Source: Nicotiana tabacum (Eukaryota > Streptophyta > Magnoliopsida > Solanales > Solanaceae). Taken from it: a DNA stretch of 64,000 bases. Of this stretch, positions 1-11,839 are shown one piece after another. The notes beneath the pieces were generated by a model. The model was given only the letters and a program-made list of their open reading frames with translations, was not told the DNA's origin and ran no database searches. The translations under genes were made by a program, and so were the position numbers. The stretch lies in NCBI RefSeq assembly GCF_000715075.1, contig NC_134096.1:122952643-123016642 (forward strand), in the 5' to 3' direction. Within the stretch, counting starts at the first letter, position 1. The number at the start of each line of letters is the position of its first letter.

Positions 1-273
1 GTGTTCAAAAGATGAACCATAGGAAGAATACCTACCTGTTTGACAATCAACCCATAGATGATTTCCACCGCATTTAAAACACAGAGCAGACCGCTGATAG
101 TGTTCAGCTGCTAACTCTTTAACCATTTTCTTAGGTTGGTTGTATGAAGAATACCTACCTGCTTGACAATCAACCCATAGATTATTTTCACCGCATTTAA
201 AATACATAGCAGACCGCTGATAGTGTTCAACTGCTAACTCTTCAACCGTTTTCTTAGGCTGGTTGTACTTCAT
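1..273 (-). CDS. Partial ORF with duplicated zinc-knuckle-like unit (retroelement gag-like)
   Basis: An open frame starts at ATG 273-271 and stays open to the window edge (91 codons). It consists of two in-frame copies of a 41-residue unit. The edge-proximal copy has CFKCGGNHLWVDC, a C-x2-C-x3-H-x4-C pattern one residue short of the usual CCHC nucleocapsid knuckle. The other copy has lost the first Cys (to Tyr) and the His (to Asn). It lies about 170 bases downstream of a primer-binding site on the same strand, so a retroelement Gag or a short gag-only element is the natural reading. The rest of the protein is outside the window, and a knuckle so close to the start would be odd for a full-length Gag. 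The family is not recognised from sequence alone. Confidence 0.5.
   Translation of the reverse strand, partial: MKYNQPKKTVEELAVEHYQRSAMYFKCGENNLWVDCQAGRYSSYNQPKKMVKELAAEHYQRSALCFKCGGNHLWVDCQTGRYSSYGSSFEH
23..268. repeat. Tandem duplication, 2 x 123 bp
   Basis: Two diverged copies begin at 23 and 146 with a period of 123 bp, exactly 41 codons, so the minus-strand frame is kept through both. Differences between copies are mostly single substitutions. Confidence 0.85.
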
Positions 274-440
274 CTTTACAACATTTAGAGTTTAGTATCA
301 AGAATATGCTCTTCAAGATTTCTTCAACAAAACAAATCTTGAAGAAAAGTTAACCAAACAAACTAAAAATAAAAGAAAAAAATAAAAAGCTAATTCTTGA
401 ATTAGCACTACAAACTACTTCAAACACCATTGATTGCCAA

Positions 441-458
441 TCCCCGGTAACGGCGCCA
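441..458 (-). other. Primer-binding site, tRNA-Asp type
   Basis: On the minus strand this reads TGGCGCCGTTACCGGGGA, which complements the 3' end of plant tRNA-Asp with one mismatch. It lies five bases from the LTR edge at 464, the expected place for a Ty3 element of the Athila/Tat group transcribed on the minus strand. Confidence 0.75.
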
Positions 459-779
459 AAATTTGACGAGCGCAAAAATATACACTTAAATTATGATCGC
501 AAGTCAAAGATAGTATAGTATAATTATCGTCTCCACATGGATTGGATTTAAGTAGTATTCTCGTAATTCGTAGCTCGATTGCTATCCAGGAGGATTAACA
601 ATGGAGATTTATACAATTAAGAATTGAAACTAAATAAGAACCTAAACTATTGACTAATTACAATCTCAACAAAGGTAAGCAAGGAAATTATCAATGGGAG
701 AAAATATGGGTTGATAGAATAGGTGCAAGATAATTGTTCGGGATCTAACTCTAGATAATTCACTTCTAATTTTCAAGTG

Positions 780-1060
780 AGTCTCTCGAATTCACTTAAT
801 TATCAGTATAAATGTTTAGTAGAAACTCCTCTCTCGATTAAGTTTCAAACTCACAATATGAACCAATTTAAACTCGGTAAAAATATGCAAGAATTCGTAA
901 TGGATTTGTATTTAGGAGAACCTATTTCGATTATCCTCCTAACAAGGTTTAATCAAGGATTCAAGTAGCCTCTTTCGATTACTTCGAAGAATCTATGAAC
1001 TCAACCAACAATATAGTGCAAATATATCACAAGTTATACCTCTCTCGATTACAAGAACAA
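780..1060. repeat. Cluster of CTCTCGATTA-like words in the LTR
   Basis: At least five degenerate copies of a C/T-rich word ending in TCGATTA or TCGAATT lie near 784, 833, 929, 974 and 1043, 45-96 bp apart. Most are preceded by CCTC or CCTA. Confidence 0.6.
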
Positions 1061-1452
1061 GTGAACAATGAACATAGATGAACCAATTTAATCTTCCCAA
1101 AATGATTCAAATACATAAAAATAGAGTTATAATCCACAAACAACCATCAATACACCAAATCCATCAAAACCCAAAAGGTTCTACTCCATAGATATGGAGA
1201 AGTTCTTCACAAATGAAATAAAAGTAGAGGAAAACATAAATACAATCCAAAATCGGATCTTGAGTGAGGAAGGAATAATGAAATCCTTGTGCTTGTGTTC
1301 TTCGAACTTCTCCTTAGCCTCCTTGGCCTCCCTATGTCGAAATCTGTCCAAAAGTGTGTCAAAAATGATGTTTTGGGGTATTTAATCCGCCCCCAAAACA
1401 AATCCCGAATGAAACTCCCCTTTTTAGCAAAATAGGACTTTTCTCGGACAGG

Positions 1453-1550
1453 ATATGTGCAATCGCGCACTTGGTCGCGCATTTTGCACATTGTTCTGCC
1501 CCAAGTGCGTGCCCAGGTGCGCGATCGCGCACTTGGTCGCGCACCTGGAT
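1453..1550. repeat. CpG-rich palindromic patch in the LTR
   Basis: Repeated words built on GCGCACTTGG, TCGCGCA and GCGATCGC stand out from the AT-rich surroundings. Similar patches occur in two other LTR families of this window (6188-6442 and 58722-58975). Confidence 0.6.
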
Positions 1551-1964
1551 GGTAAGTTGGGAAATTGGGAAAATGTAAAACATGAAAGTTGTATCCCTTT
1601 TAAATATCTTTCCAACGATATATTGTGAAGACTAAACGGAGTTCCGAGCGAAACTTTATGTGCATTTTACTAGACACTGCGCAATATGCCTACTCGATTC
1701 TTCGTTTCGTTCCACTATCATCCGTTGATACCCGAACTCGATCCCGACTTAATCCTTGGGCTTTTACTCAGATTTCAAAGCTCCAGAATAGCTTGTATTT
1801 ATTCGATAACATCTACATAGATCGAAATTACTCCTACAAAATATAAAATACACAATTAGTGCAAAACACTAGTGATTAAAGCTCCAACTCAATTAAAGTG
1901 CAGTAAAGTAGAGTGCGATAAGCGACTAAAACATAAGATGATAGCCTACCATCACACTCCAAAT

Positions 1965-2531
1965 AGGTTCTATACTTTCCCGGCCAGACCAGATATAGTA
2001 CCCTCAGATGCCGTGATCACAGGTATTATTTTGGTCTGTGGTAGAGAGGCCTTAGTATTATTTTATCCAGGGTCTACGTATTCCTATGTTTCATCTCTGT
2101 TTGCTCATTTCCTGGGTATTTCTCGTGAGTCCTTGGGTACTACTATTTATGTGTCCACTCCTGTGGGCGATTCTGTTATTGTGGATCGGATCTATCGGTC
2201 CTGCATTGTTACTTTCTGTAGTTACGAGACTAGGGCGGATCTTCTACTGCTTGATATGACCTACTTTAAGATCATCCTGGGCATGGACTACCTATCTCCA
2301 TATCATTTCATCCTAGATTTCCATGCTAAGACTGTTACTTTGGCGATGCCGGAGTTGCCTTGATTGGAGTGGAAGGGTTCGTCTGCCGGTGCATCTTGTC
2401 CGGTTATTTCCTTTCTGAAGGCTCGACACATGGTCGAGAAGGGTTATTTGGCTTATTTGGCTTATGTTAGGGACACTACTGCAGAGACTCCGACAATTGA
2501 TTTAGTGCCCGTAGTCTGAGAGTTCTCTGAT
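1965..2531 (+). pseudogene. Decayed Ty3 protease (retropepsin) region
   Basis: Translation from about 1965 matches the protease region of Tekay/Del-like chromoviruses. The active-site triad is destroyed: the usual D-P-G-S-T reads FYPGSTYSYV, with Tyr for the catalytic Asp. The downstream ILGMDYL motif is intact. TGA stops interrupt at 2361-2363 and 2517-2519, each where related proteins have Arg (CGA). Gag is absent: the region to the left belongs to an unrelated LTR, so the element has lost its 5' LTR and Gag. Confidence 0.85.
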
Positions 2532-3760
2532 ATGCTTCCTTCTGATCTTCCAAGCATGCCACCAGGGTGTGATATTGATTTCTGTATTGATTTGGCTCTA
2601 GGTACCCAGCATATATCTATTCCACCGTACTGTATGGCTCCGAAAGAGTTGAAGGAGTTGAAAGAACAGTTTGAGGAGTTGTTAGCAAAGGGGTTCGTCA
2701 GGCCGAGTGTGCCACCTTGGGGCGCACCAGTACTATTTGTGAAGAAGAAAAATGGGACTATGCGGATGTGTATTGATTATCACCAATTGAACAATGTTAC
2801 CATTAAGAACAAGTACCCGTTGCCGCGTATTGATGATTTATTTGACCAGTTGCAGGGTGTTAGGGTGTTCTCTAAGATCGACTTGAGACCGAGGTACCAT
2901 CAGTTGAAGATTCGGGATTCAGATGTTCCGAAGACTGCTTTCCGGACAAGATATGGCCATTATGAGTTTCTGGTGATGTCCTTCGGTTTGACTAACACCC
3001 CAGCGGCATTTATGGATCTGATGAACCGGGTGTTCAGGCTATATATTGATTCATTTGTCATTGTCTTCATTGATGACATTTTGATCTACTCACGTAGTGT
3101 GGAGGACCACGAGCAGCATTTGAGAGTGGTGCTTCAGACCTTGCAGGAACAAAATCTATATGCTAAGTTCTCCAAGTGTGAATTTTGGCTAGACTTTGTG
3201 GCGTTCTTAGGTCATATTGTATCGGGCGAGGGTATTAAAGTTGATCCCAAAAATATCGAGGCAGTTCAGAGTTGGCATCATCCCACTTCGGCGATTGCGA
3301 TCAGGAGTTTCCTAGGGTTAGAAGGTTATTATCGTCGGTTCGTGGAGGGATTTTCATATATTGCAGCACCTTTGACTAGATTTACCCAGAAAGGTGCTCC
3401 GTTCCGATGGACCGATGATTGTGAGGTAAACTTTTCGAAGCTCAAGACCTCATTGGCTTCAGCACCGGTGTTAGTGTTACCTTCCGGTTCAGGGATATAT
3501 ACAGTGTATTGTGATGCTTCACGCGTTGGCTTGGGTTGTGTATTGATGCGGGAGGGGTGAGTTATTGCATATGCTTCGCGTCAGCTGAAGCCCCACGAGA
3601 AGAATTATCCAGTGTATGATTTGGAGTTGGTTGCGATTGTTCACGCTCTTAATTTAGAGGCATTATCTTTATGGGGTGTCCTGTGAGGTTTACACGGATC
3701 ATCGCAGCTTGCAGTATTTGTTCAAGCAGAGGGATCTAAATTTGAGGCAGTGCAGATGGC
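2532..3760 (+). pseudogene. Decayed Ty3 reverse transcriptase and RNase H
   Basis: The RT domain is nearly whole: [22 protein letters not shown], the [11 protein letters not shown] segment and the catalytic FIDDILIYS box are all present. The frame stops at TGA 3558-3560 in the RNase H domain, followed by a one-base deletion and a TAG near 3650-3657 where related proteins read KIWRHYL. RNase H resumes in another frame ([11 protein letters not shown], then VVADALSRK). In the family this part copies the genomic RNA into DNA and removes the RNA strand. The breaks mean no functional polyprotein can be made. Confidence 0.92.
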
Positions 3761-5440
3761 TTGAGTTACTGAAGGATTATGATATTACCATCCTTTATCA
3801 TCCGGGCAAAGCGAATGTAGTTGCAGATGCCTTGAGTAGAAAGGCGGAAAGTATGGGTAGTTTGGCCTTCATTTCAGTAGAGGAGAGGCCATTAGCTTTG
3901 GACATTCAGTCCTTGGCTAACAGACTTGTGAGGCTAGATATTTCAGAGCCCAGCCGAGTTCTTGCATGTGTCGTTGCCCAGTTTTCACTATTTGAGCGGA
4001 TCAAGACTCACCAGTATGATGATCCACACTTGTTGGTTCTCCGAGAGACGGTATTACGGGGTGGTGCCAAAGAGGTTACTATCGGTGATGATGGTGTTCT
4101 GCGACTCCAAGGTCGCCTATGTTTTCGTAATGTTGATGGCTTGAGGGAAAAGATCCTAGATGAGGCACACAACTCTCGGTATTCTATTCATACAAGTGCT
4201 ACGAAGATGTATCGTGACCTGAGGCAGCATTATTGGTGGTGGCGGATGAATAAAGACATAGTTGAGTATGTAGCTAGATGCCTAAATTGCCAGCAAGTTA
4301 AGTATGAGCACCAGAGGCCAGGTGGCCTACTTCAACAGATGACTATACCGGAGTGGAAATGGGAGCACATTACTATAGACTTTGTTGTTGGGTTGCCGCG
4401 GACCTTGCAGAAGTTTGATGCAGTTTGGGGAATTATCGACAGGTTGACCAAGTCGGCACACTTCATTCCGGTTGTGACTACATATACTTCAGAGAGTTTG
4501 GCCCAGATTTATATTCAGGAGATAGTTCGATTGCACGGTGTGCCAATTTCCATCATATCAGATAGAGGCCCTCAGTTTACTTTACATTTCTGGAGAACAG
4601 TACAGAGTGAATTGGGGACCCGTGTAGAGCTCAGCACAGCTTTTCATCCGCAGACCGACGGGCAGTCAGAGCGGACAGTTTAGATCTTGGAGGATATGCT
4701 CAGGGCATGTGTGATTGACTTTAGAGGTCAGTGGGATCATTTCTTGCCTTTAGCCGAGTTTGTTTATAACAACAATTACCAATCCAACATCGAGATGGCT
4801 CCATTTGAGGCTTTATATGGTAGGCGATATCGTTCTCCCATCGGATGGTTTGACCCCGACGAGGGTAAGTTATATGGTACTGATTTGGTGAAGGATGCCT
4901 TGGAAAAGGTAAAGTTGATTCAGGAAAGACTTCATACAACACAGTCCAGACAGAAGAGTTACGCAGATCAGAAAATGCGTGATTTATCATTTATGGTGGG
5001 TGAAAAAGTTCTCTTGAAGGTTTCTCCAATGAAGGGAATCATGAGGTTCAGGAAGAAGGGCAAGTTGAGCCCAAGGTTTATAGGCCCATTTGAGGTGTTG
5101 AGACGAGTTGGGGAGGTTGCTTACGAGCTTGATTTGCCCCCCAGTCTATCGGGACTTCATCCGGTTTTCCATGTATGTATGATCCGGAGGTATCATGACG
5201 ATCTGTCACATATGTTAGACTTTAGCACAGTTCAGCTAGATGAGAGCTTGGGTTATGAAGAGGAACTAGTTGCCATTGTTGCTAGGCAAGTTCACCAGTT
5301 GAGGTCCAAGAAACTTTCTGCAGTAAAAGTTCAGTGGAGGGGCCAACCAGTCGAGGAAGCGACTTAGGAGGCCGAGGAGGACATGCGGAGCAGATATCCA
5401 CACTTATTTAGCACTCCAAGTATGATTCTAAACCCGTTCG
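3761..5440 (+). pseudogene. Decayed Ty3 integrase with chromodomain-like C terminus
   Basis: The order is a zinc-binding segment (His pair near NSRYSIH; CLNCQQV), the catalytic core ([18 protein letters not shown] and the downstream Glu in GQSER) and a C-terminal tail ending in VQWRGQPVEEAT. A TAG at 4681-4683 replaces Gln in the core, and a TAG at 5365-5367 replaces Trp of the chromodomain-like motif. The tail continues to YPHLF at about 5407. Chromodomain-bearing integrases mark the chromovirus branch of Ty3 elements. Both stops are C-to-T type changes. Confidence 0.9.
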
Positions 5441-5470
5441 AGGACGAACATTTATTTAAGATGTGGGGAA

Positions 5471-8106
5471 TGTAACGACCCAACCGGTCGTTTTGCCTTC
5501 TAGAACCCCGTTTCACTAAATAAGACTTCGTATATGTACTTTTACTATTTTAAGACTTGCGGGGATGGTGAGTTCGGGATTTGGAAGAGTTCGGGTTGAA
5601 ATCAGAACACTTGGTTCCTTAGTTTGGCTTTAAAAGGCTAAGTTTGACTTCGGTCAATGTTTTGAGTAAACGGCCTCGGAATCGGGATTTTACGGTTCCA
5701 ATAGGTTCGTATGATGATTTTGGACTTGGGCGTATGTTCGGATCGGGTTTCGGGTGACCTTGAAGTGTTTCGGCACCTAATAGTGAAAATTGGATCTTTG
5801 AAGGTTTTAAAGTTCTTTAAATTTGGTTTGGGGTAGGTTTTGGAGTAATCGAGATCCTATTGGAATTCAGAGCCTGGGAATAGTCTCATATGGTGATTTA
5901 AAATTTGCACGCAAAATTTGGTGTCATTCCAAGTAGTTTAAGTATGTTTCGGCGCGTTCAGAGTAAGTTTGAAGAATTTGAAATTTCTAAGTTGAATTAA
6001 TTTGGTTTGAGGTATGATTCTTAGTTTTGATGTTGTTTTACGCGTTCCTAGGGTTCAAGCGAGTCCGTTTTATGATTTCAAACTTATTGGTATTTTCGGG
6101 CGGGGCCCCGGGGGCCTCGGGTGTTAACCGGACGAGGCTCGGACCAAGATTGGACTTGAGAGCAACAACTGAAGCTTCTAGTTTCTGGTGCATTCGCACC
6201 TGCGCTTGGACAGTCGCAGGTGCGAGCCACAAGCCACAGAAGCGGCCAAGCAAGGGCAAACTAGGGTCCGCATATGCGGGCTCGCATGTGCGAGCTTCTA
6301 ACTGCAGGAGCGGGCTCGCAGGTGCGACCAACTAGGCGCAGGTGCGAAAATAGGCAGCCTGGCCTTGGTCTACACCTGCGTGATTTTGTCCGCAGAAGAG
6401 GAACCGCAGGTGCGTCTTTTTCCTCGCAGGTGCGAAAACCTGCTGGGCATAATGCTTAAAAGCGGGGCTCAGCCATTTTGAGCCTATTTTCTCCATTTTT
6501 GGGCGATTTTGGAGCTTCTTGAGAGGGGTGTTCACCTAGCAACTTGGAGGTAAGTTAATTCTACCTATTGTGAGTTAAATACATAGATTATGGGTAGATT
6601 ATAACATGTAAATTGTGTAAATCAAGAGTTTAGATGAAAAACCTAAGTTTTGATAAAAATGAGATTTTAACCACGAAAATGGTTGTGGAATGCGATGAAA
6701 ATTATATATTTGAGTTCTTGAGGTTATGGGTAACGATTTCCTTTGAATATTTTCGGAATCCGGGTACGTGGGCCCGGGGTAAATTTTAGAAATTTTTTCA
6801 ATTTGGGCTGGGTAATTAATCTAATAATTTAATTTCGAATTATTGAGCATGTATTGATTAAATTATATAACATTTGACTAGTTTCGGATTTTTCGGCACC
6901 AAATTGAGGCTTTAACGCGAAATTGTGATCGGAAAGTGAACTTTGAGACGAGAAGTCTCTTGTATAACCTTGTAAGAGGGAATTTACCCCATAGGTATTG
7001 TAAATAAATATTTGCTTCTAATTGTGGGGGCTACGTACGTACGTACGAGGTGACGAGAGTCCGTGCGTAGCTACTATTATGCTATTGTTCGGGTAGTTTT
7101 AGGATCCAATTCATGAGTTATTTGGAATTGTTACACTATACTTGTTAAATTAAAATGCTTAAATTATATTAGAACTTGTTAGAGAAATTTTGAAAGGTAA
7201 CTAACGAAATTTGTATTACCTTGGATATAAATCATTAAAAAATATTTAAGTCAATGCTTATAAAATATTCCTTCTCTTCTTGTGGAGCGGGCAGAACACC
7301 TCGACAGTAGATAGATGTATCTATGGTTCGTGTTGCTCGACCCTCGGCAGTGTACACATTATTCTGGATCGGACCGTACGACTTCAGCATAAATCGTTCT
7401 TAATAATAAAAACTACTTGGTGTTTTGATATTTATTTTATTGCAGCTTGTGAAGGTAAATGATTATTTGAAAATTATTAAATTGTGAAAGAATTATTTGT
7501 TTCTGCCTGCTAAGAAAAATTTATTATTGATCACATAAATTGTGTTTGTTTAAATATTTCTATCTTAACATTATTGACCCATAGTGAGTGTTAAAGTTGA
7601 CCTCTCGTCACTACTTCTTCGAGATTGGACTTGATACTTACTGGGTACATGTGTTTACGTACTCATGCTACACTTGCTGCACTTTTTGTGCAGGATTTGA
7701 GACAGGTGCATCAGGTGGTCCTACTGACGCGTACCCCCGATATCCCGAGGCTTAGTGGTGAGCTGCTTCATGAGTCGTTCTGCAGCCCTAGAGTCTCTCT
7801 CTTTTGTATTTGTATTCTGTTTATTTCATATTCAGACAGTGATTAGAAGTTTGTATAATCTACTAGATGCTCATACACTTGTGATACCAGGTCTTGACAC
7901 ACACGCTAGTAGAATTGTGGTTTGAAATTATTACTTCGGTTTTCATTTATTTAGACTTTTTATTTTCCTTAAATCTTGCAAGTAAGGAAAGTTTAATTAC
8001 TCAGAAATTTATTAAAAGAGGAAATATTTGTTTTATTCACTAGTTGGCTTGCCTAGCGGTGATGTTGGGCGCCATCACGCCCTATAGGTGAAATTGGGTC
8101 GTGACA
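5471..8106 (+). mobile_element. 3' LTR of the Tekay-like element (2.6 kb)
   Basis: It begins TGTAACGACCC just after a purine-rich tract and ends GGGTCGTGACA, near-perfect terminal inverted repeats that include TG and CA. The length of 2636 bp suits long-LTR chromoviruses of Solanaceae. It contains a CpG-rich word array (6188-6442). No coding region was seen inside; the small ORFs are fortuitous. Confidence 0.88.
6188..6442. repeat. Array of CGCAGGTGCGA-like palindromic words
   Basis: About eight copies of a word near TCGCAGGTGCGA, with TCCGCATATGCGGG variants, occur in both orientations within 250 bp of otherwise AT-rich LTR. Confidence 0.75.
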
Positions 8107-9687
8107 CTTTCAATTAAATGTTGCTCCTATGATACTTTTGTATAATGAAGCAAGTACTAGAACAAACGTAAGAAAAAATTACTTGAGTGGATCCATTCCT
8201 TTAAAATAATTTAAACGATTATTATTTTCGTACTTGAAATTTTTTGTAGTTTTTATATCGTAGCGCAAACGTATTTTTGAACAATACTTATGTTATTTTT
8301 AAAAGTTTATTCTCCTTAATACGAGAGACACGCGCAACGCGCATACACTAAGTCTAGTCCAGCAAAATGTGCATATATACAATATAAATCTTAGGAAATT
8401 GAGCCTTTTTCTCTTCTCACTTTGTTCTTGTAGTTGTGCCCTAAGAAGCTGAGGTCTATGCTACTAAGAATAAAAAAGAAGAGAAAGCAAGAAAAAGGAA
8501 GGGTCAAATATGCAATTTCTATTTCGATCAAATTATCTCAAAACTACTTCAAATGATTTGAAACAAAGCGCCTCCAAACACCAACACAAATGATCCCCCA
8601 TTACTAATTTAGTCAAATAACACTAAATCAATAAGATATATTTTATCGTCTTCAATACTTTCTAAGACAAACAATAAAATTTTAAGATTTTTTAAACAAA
8701 TTAGTAAATCAATATTTGAACTAAAAATTTAAGTATAAATAATCAACACTCAACTAATTTTAACAATAATTACCATTAATCTTGAATTTTCAACCCCAAA
8801 ACAAGAATTTCAAGCTTCAAAAAATTGAAGAATTTATGGTGTTTTTGGTTGAGAAGAAGAGGAGATCGCGAAGAAGAAACTGAATGGCATCTTAGTCCAT
8901 ATAATTTTCATTAAACTTAAAAGGGCTGGTTTCGCACTTTTGTCCAAAGCGGAGACAAAAATAATACTAGTCTCGTAGCGGGACAACTGGTGTATTACGA
9001 ATTTGACATCACGCCTCCTTTATCCTTTTTCTAATAAAAGGCAGAAGTGACCCCTCAACTATTCATGCGTGTAACTTGATCTTTTATGTGTAAATTTGAG
9101 CATTAATAGTCCTTTTAAGTTTGTAAATCACTTTTGGTCCAAGTCTAACAAAAACTTCATTTTTAACGGAAAGAACGTTACAGTTTGGGGAATGTCACTC
9201 CAAAGTCCAAACCAATGGATCCTTACCCCTGTCCAACAGAATCCAAAATTACTCTATTTGAATAACTTCACCTTCGCTTCCCGCTAGAAAGTTACAAAGC
9301 TATGCGTTCTCATCTCCTTTGACACCAAAATTGCTTCCTTTACATTTAGAAAAACTCTAAAAAAATAAAAATAAAAAATCTTTTGTAACAACAAATTTCA
9401 CACTTAAAAATAATCAAGACTAAAAAAATTAAGTAAAATGTAGTATTTTATTTTAAATACATTGGATATTAATATCTGAAATTGCTCTAATTCTTCCTTT
9501 CAGAAATTAAATCAAAAGTTTTTAAGCTTGATCTTAAATTTAATAAATTTCAATCCACTTGAAACTTGATCTTGAACTATATCTTCAACTTGAAATTAGA
9601 TATTTGATCTTCCTCAGTTTGTGAGCATCAATTTGCATGTCTGCAAGCCACTTTGAGTCTGTCTTTGACGAATAAGAAGAACTATTC
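8107..9687. other. Non-coding AT-rich stretch
   Basis: No gene is supported. There are short A/T homopolymers, a CpG-containing ACGCGCAACGCGCA word near 8330 and text around 9040-9190 that looks like an old dispersed repeat, but no ends or duplications that would define an element. Confidence 0.5.
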
Positions 9688-9888
9688 GGGGTCGTTTGAT
9701 TAGAAAACATGTTATTCTGGTATTAATTATCTCACCCTCCTTAAGTATAAAAATAACACTAAAGTCCCTGGATAATTAATTGGGGAATTAGTTATATCAC
9801 AATTTTATCCCAACCAAACGTAGTATAAATTCATCTCATATTTAATCTCAGAATTAATTATCTTTTATCCCTCGTACCAAACGTGCTC
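9688..9888. mobile_element. PIF/Harbinger (Tourist)-like MITE, probable
   Basis: About 201 bp with imperfect terminal inverted repeats: GGGGTCGTTTGATTAG at the left, and the right end reads GAGCACGTTTGGTACG on the other strand. The ends are flanked by TTC on both sides, a possible 3-bp target duplication. The interior is AT-rich with many TAATTA words and no coding potential. The family call rests on the CGTTTGGTA end motif common in plant Tourist-like MITEs. Confidence 0.6.
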
Positions 9889-10964
9889 TTCTTGTGATGT
9901 TTTCTTTTTAGGCAAACAGAATTACTCTGAACTAGTCAATGTTAAGGTAAAGTACAGGATGAATCCATGCTTTAATATTTCAGCTATATTTTTGAAGAAG
10001 CCATATTTATTCAAAGACTTTAAATTTTAAAAGAGAAAATCTTTATTTTGCCAATGGCGGTCATGTGAGTTCTTAGAACAGATGTTTCGCATCGAAGAAA
10101 TAACTAGTGCGGCGGTGCAATTGACCCTTCAGCCATAAATAATTAAAAAAAGTTCTTCTTCTTCTTTCTACTTCTATTTGTCGTGTCATTTGTCATGTCC
10201 GGCTAATGCAAATGAAACAAATTACCTAATTCTGCTTGCTTCCGCTGAAATTCAAATATTGGTGTTCGAAATTTGTGTTTTTTTATTTTTGATAACGATG
10301 GTGTCCGAATAACTTGCGAGCACATTGACCATTTCAGCAATATTAGCTACCTCCTGTCATTATAGGTACCAGATTGCCAACAAAGACTTAGGTATATTAG
10401 AACAAATTATCTAATATTTTTTGTCTTTTACATGATCATTAAGGTTTGCACCAATTTTATTCTTCATTTAGTTACACCTTTGAATGAGAATGACTTCATT
10501 ACAGGCTCTGTGCATTCTCTAGTTTTATCTTCTACTTCCAATAACTGAACTCAAATCTATGGTAAATTTTCATAAACAAAACATACCTTCTTTTGGTGAA
10601 ACATGTAATCCCTGTTTCACTCTTTCTTTTACCCTCAGCATTAAAGTACTATCCCATAGGGTAAAATCCTCCTGACAGCACAACACTGAACTTCAACATT
10701 ATGGTAAACTCAAATACATTTTTGGTTACTTTTGGTTCTTGTTCGGATACAAGATTTATTATTCTAATTTTCTATAGTGTGGCCTTATTACTCTTGAGAC
10801 ATAGTAAAGGGAGCACCAGAATTGGATGGAAGGACCAATTTTAGCCGGACCAACCTGGTTAGCCTAGAGGAATAACCAGTAAAGGGTTCTTTTTTATTTC
10901 CATAAACACTACTTGTTACATAATCATTCTTGAAATTACTAGTTTCTTTTTCTTTCGTTGATCG
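9889..10964. other. Non-coding flank, original left neighbour of the copia insertion
   Basis: AT-rich and without supported genes. Its right end is joined to 17459 in the pre-insertion order, because the copia target duplication sits at 10960-10964 and 17459-17463. It contains the dispersed repeat at 10637-10800. Confidence 0.5.
10637..10800 (+). repeat. Dispersed repeat, copy A (partner at 31060-31232)
   Basis: The segment shares ordered blocks with 31060-31232, including CCCATAGGGT, GAACTTCAACATTAT, TTTGGTTACTTTT, AAGATTTATTATTCTA and GAGACATAG, at similar spacing. This shows diverged copies of one unnamed repeat in the same orientation. Confidence 0.7.
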
Positions 10965-11839
10965 TGTTATTATTCTGAATTTGAAAAATAATTCTGGAGA
11001 AGATAAAATAACATATAAACAGAAATGTAAAAGAAACAAAATTTAATCCGAGCTCACTGAATTCACAGTGTTTCCTTAAGGAATTGAATCCCCTCCTAGT
11101 ACCCAAGGTTGTGGATTATTTCCTCCCAGGATAGAACGAATTACACACTGGTGTAGCGATACTTCAAACCCCAGTGTTTCAGCGAATACAAAGATCGGTA
11201 GCAAATCACACTTACTGTTGCTTTTTTTGTAGTTAAAACAATGCAGAAGAAAGGAGGAGAAGTCATAAATTCGTATTTAAAATCTGAGAGAATGGACTGG
11301 TATTTATAGCCAATGTTGAGCTCAAACTGAAGAGGTGCAACTCTTCAAAACTTAAGAGGTGCAACTCTTCAAATCCGAAGAGGTGCAAACTGTTTCTTCA
11401 AATCTGAAGAGGTGCAAACTGTTTCTTCAAATCTAAAGAGGTGCAAACTATTTCGGCCATATTGTAAATGTCTTTTACAAAAAGCGAAGGGCATATACTA
11501 TTCCGTTGGATTTAATATTAATATTCTGTTTACAAAAAATCGGATATTTAATAACATTTCTGTTAATATTTACTATTAACAAATAAATTTGATCCAAAAA
11601 ATTAATCAATCCGAAGCCGAAGCCGAGCGAGCGACGACGACAACGGCGCGAGGCTTGCCTTCTTCTTAACTCTTTAAGAGCTAGAAGAAGTGCAATTGTA
11701 TATATACCCATAAAAAAAAATTCCTCTTCCAATATGGGACAATGTCCCTTTGTCAAGGAGGAAAACTCAAATATTTTTAATTTTCCTCCATTTCCCATTC
11801 ACCCTCTTTTAAGCTACATTTAAGCTTAAAACCCCAACA
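10965..11839 (-). repeat. Copia 3' LTR
   Basis: 875 bp, bounded on the minus strand by TGTTGGGGTTTT and ATAACA. It is preceded (minus strand) by a purine-rich tract containing TGTGGGGAA at about 11841-11852. It carries five copies of an AGAGGTGCAA unit upstream of a TATA box. Confidence 0.9.
11328..11455 (-). repeat. U3 tandem repeats, five AGAGGTGCAA units (3' LTR)
   Basis: Units near 11331, 11355, 11379, 11408 and 11437, the counterpart of the six-unit array in the 5' LTR. Confidence 0.8.

Larger units (their letters stand above)
464..1890 (-). mobile_element. 5' LTR of a minus-strand Ty3 (Athila/Tat-like) element, truncated
   Basis: The LTR begins (plus orientation) with TGACGAGCGC next to the primer-binding site and runs rightwards without coding potential. 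It contains a cluster of CTCTCGATTA-like words (780-1060) and a CpG-rich palindromic patch (1453-1550). The outer end is not clear: the sequence changes into the PR region of another element somewhere between about 1850 and 1965. The partner LTR would lie left of the window. The small ORFs inside look like chance. Confidence 0.6.
1891..8106 (+). mobile_element. 5'-truncated Tekay/Del-like Ty3 chromovirus
   Basis: The order PR-RT-RNaseH-INT followed by a purine-rich tract (about 5459-5470) and a 3' LTR defines a plus-strand Ty3 element. The left boundary is only placed by where recognisable PR sequence begins; 5' LTR, primer site and Gag are missing. The element was probably inserted into, or recombined with, the LTR to its left and then lost its 5' half. 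Confidence 0.8.

Noticed and set aside
6027..6535. Overlapping ORFs in the Tekay LTR on both strands
   Set aside because: They arise from the GC-rich palindromic array, which lacks stops in several frames.
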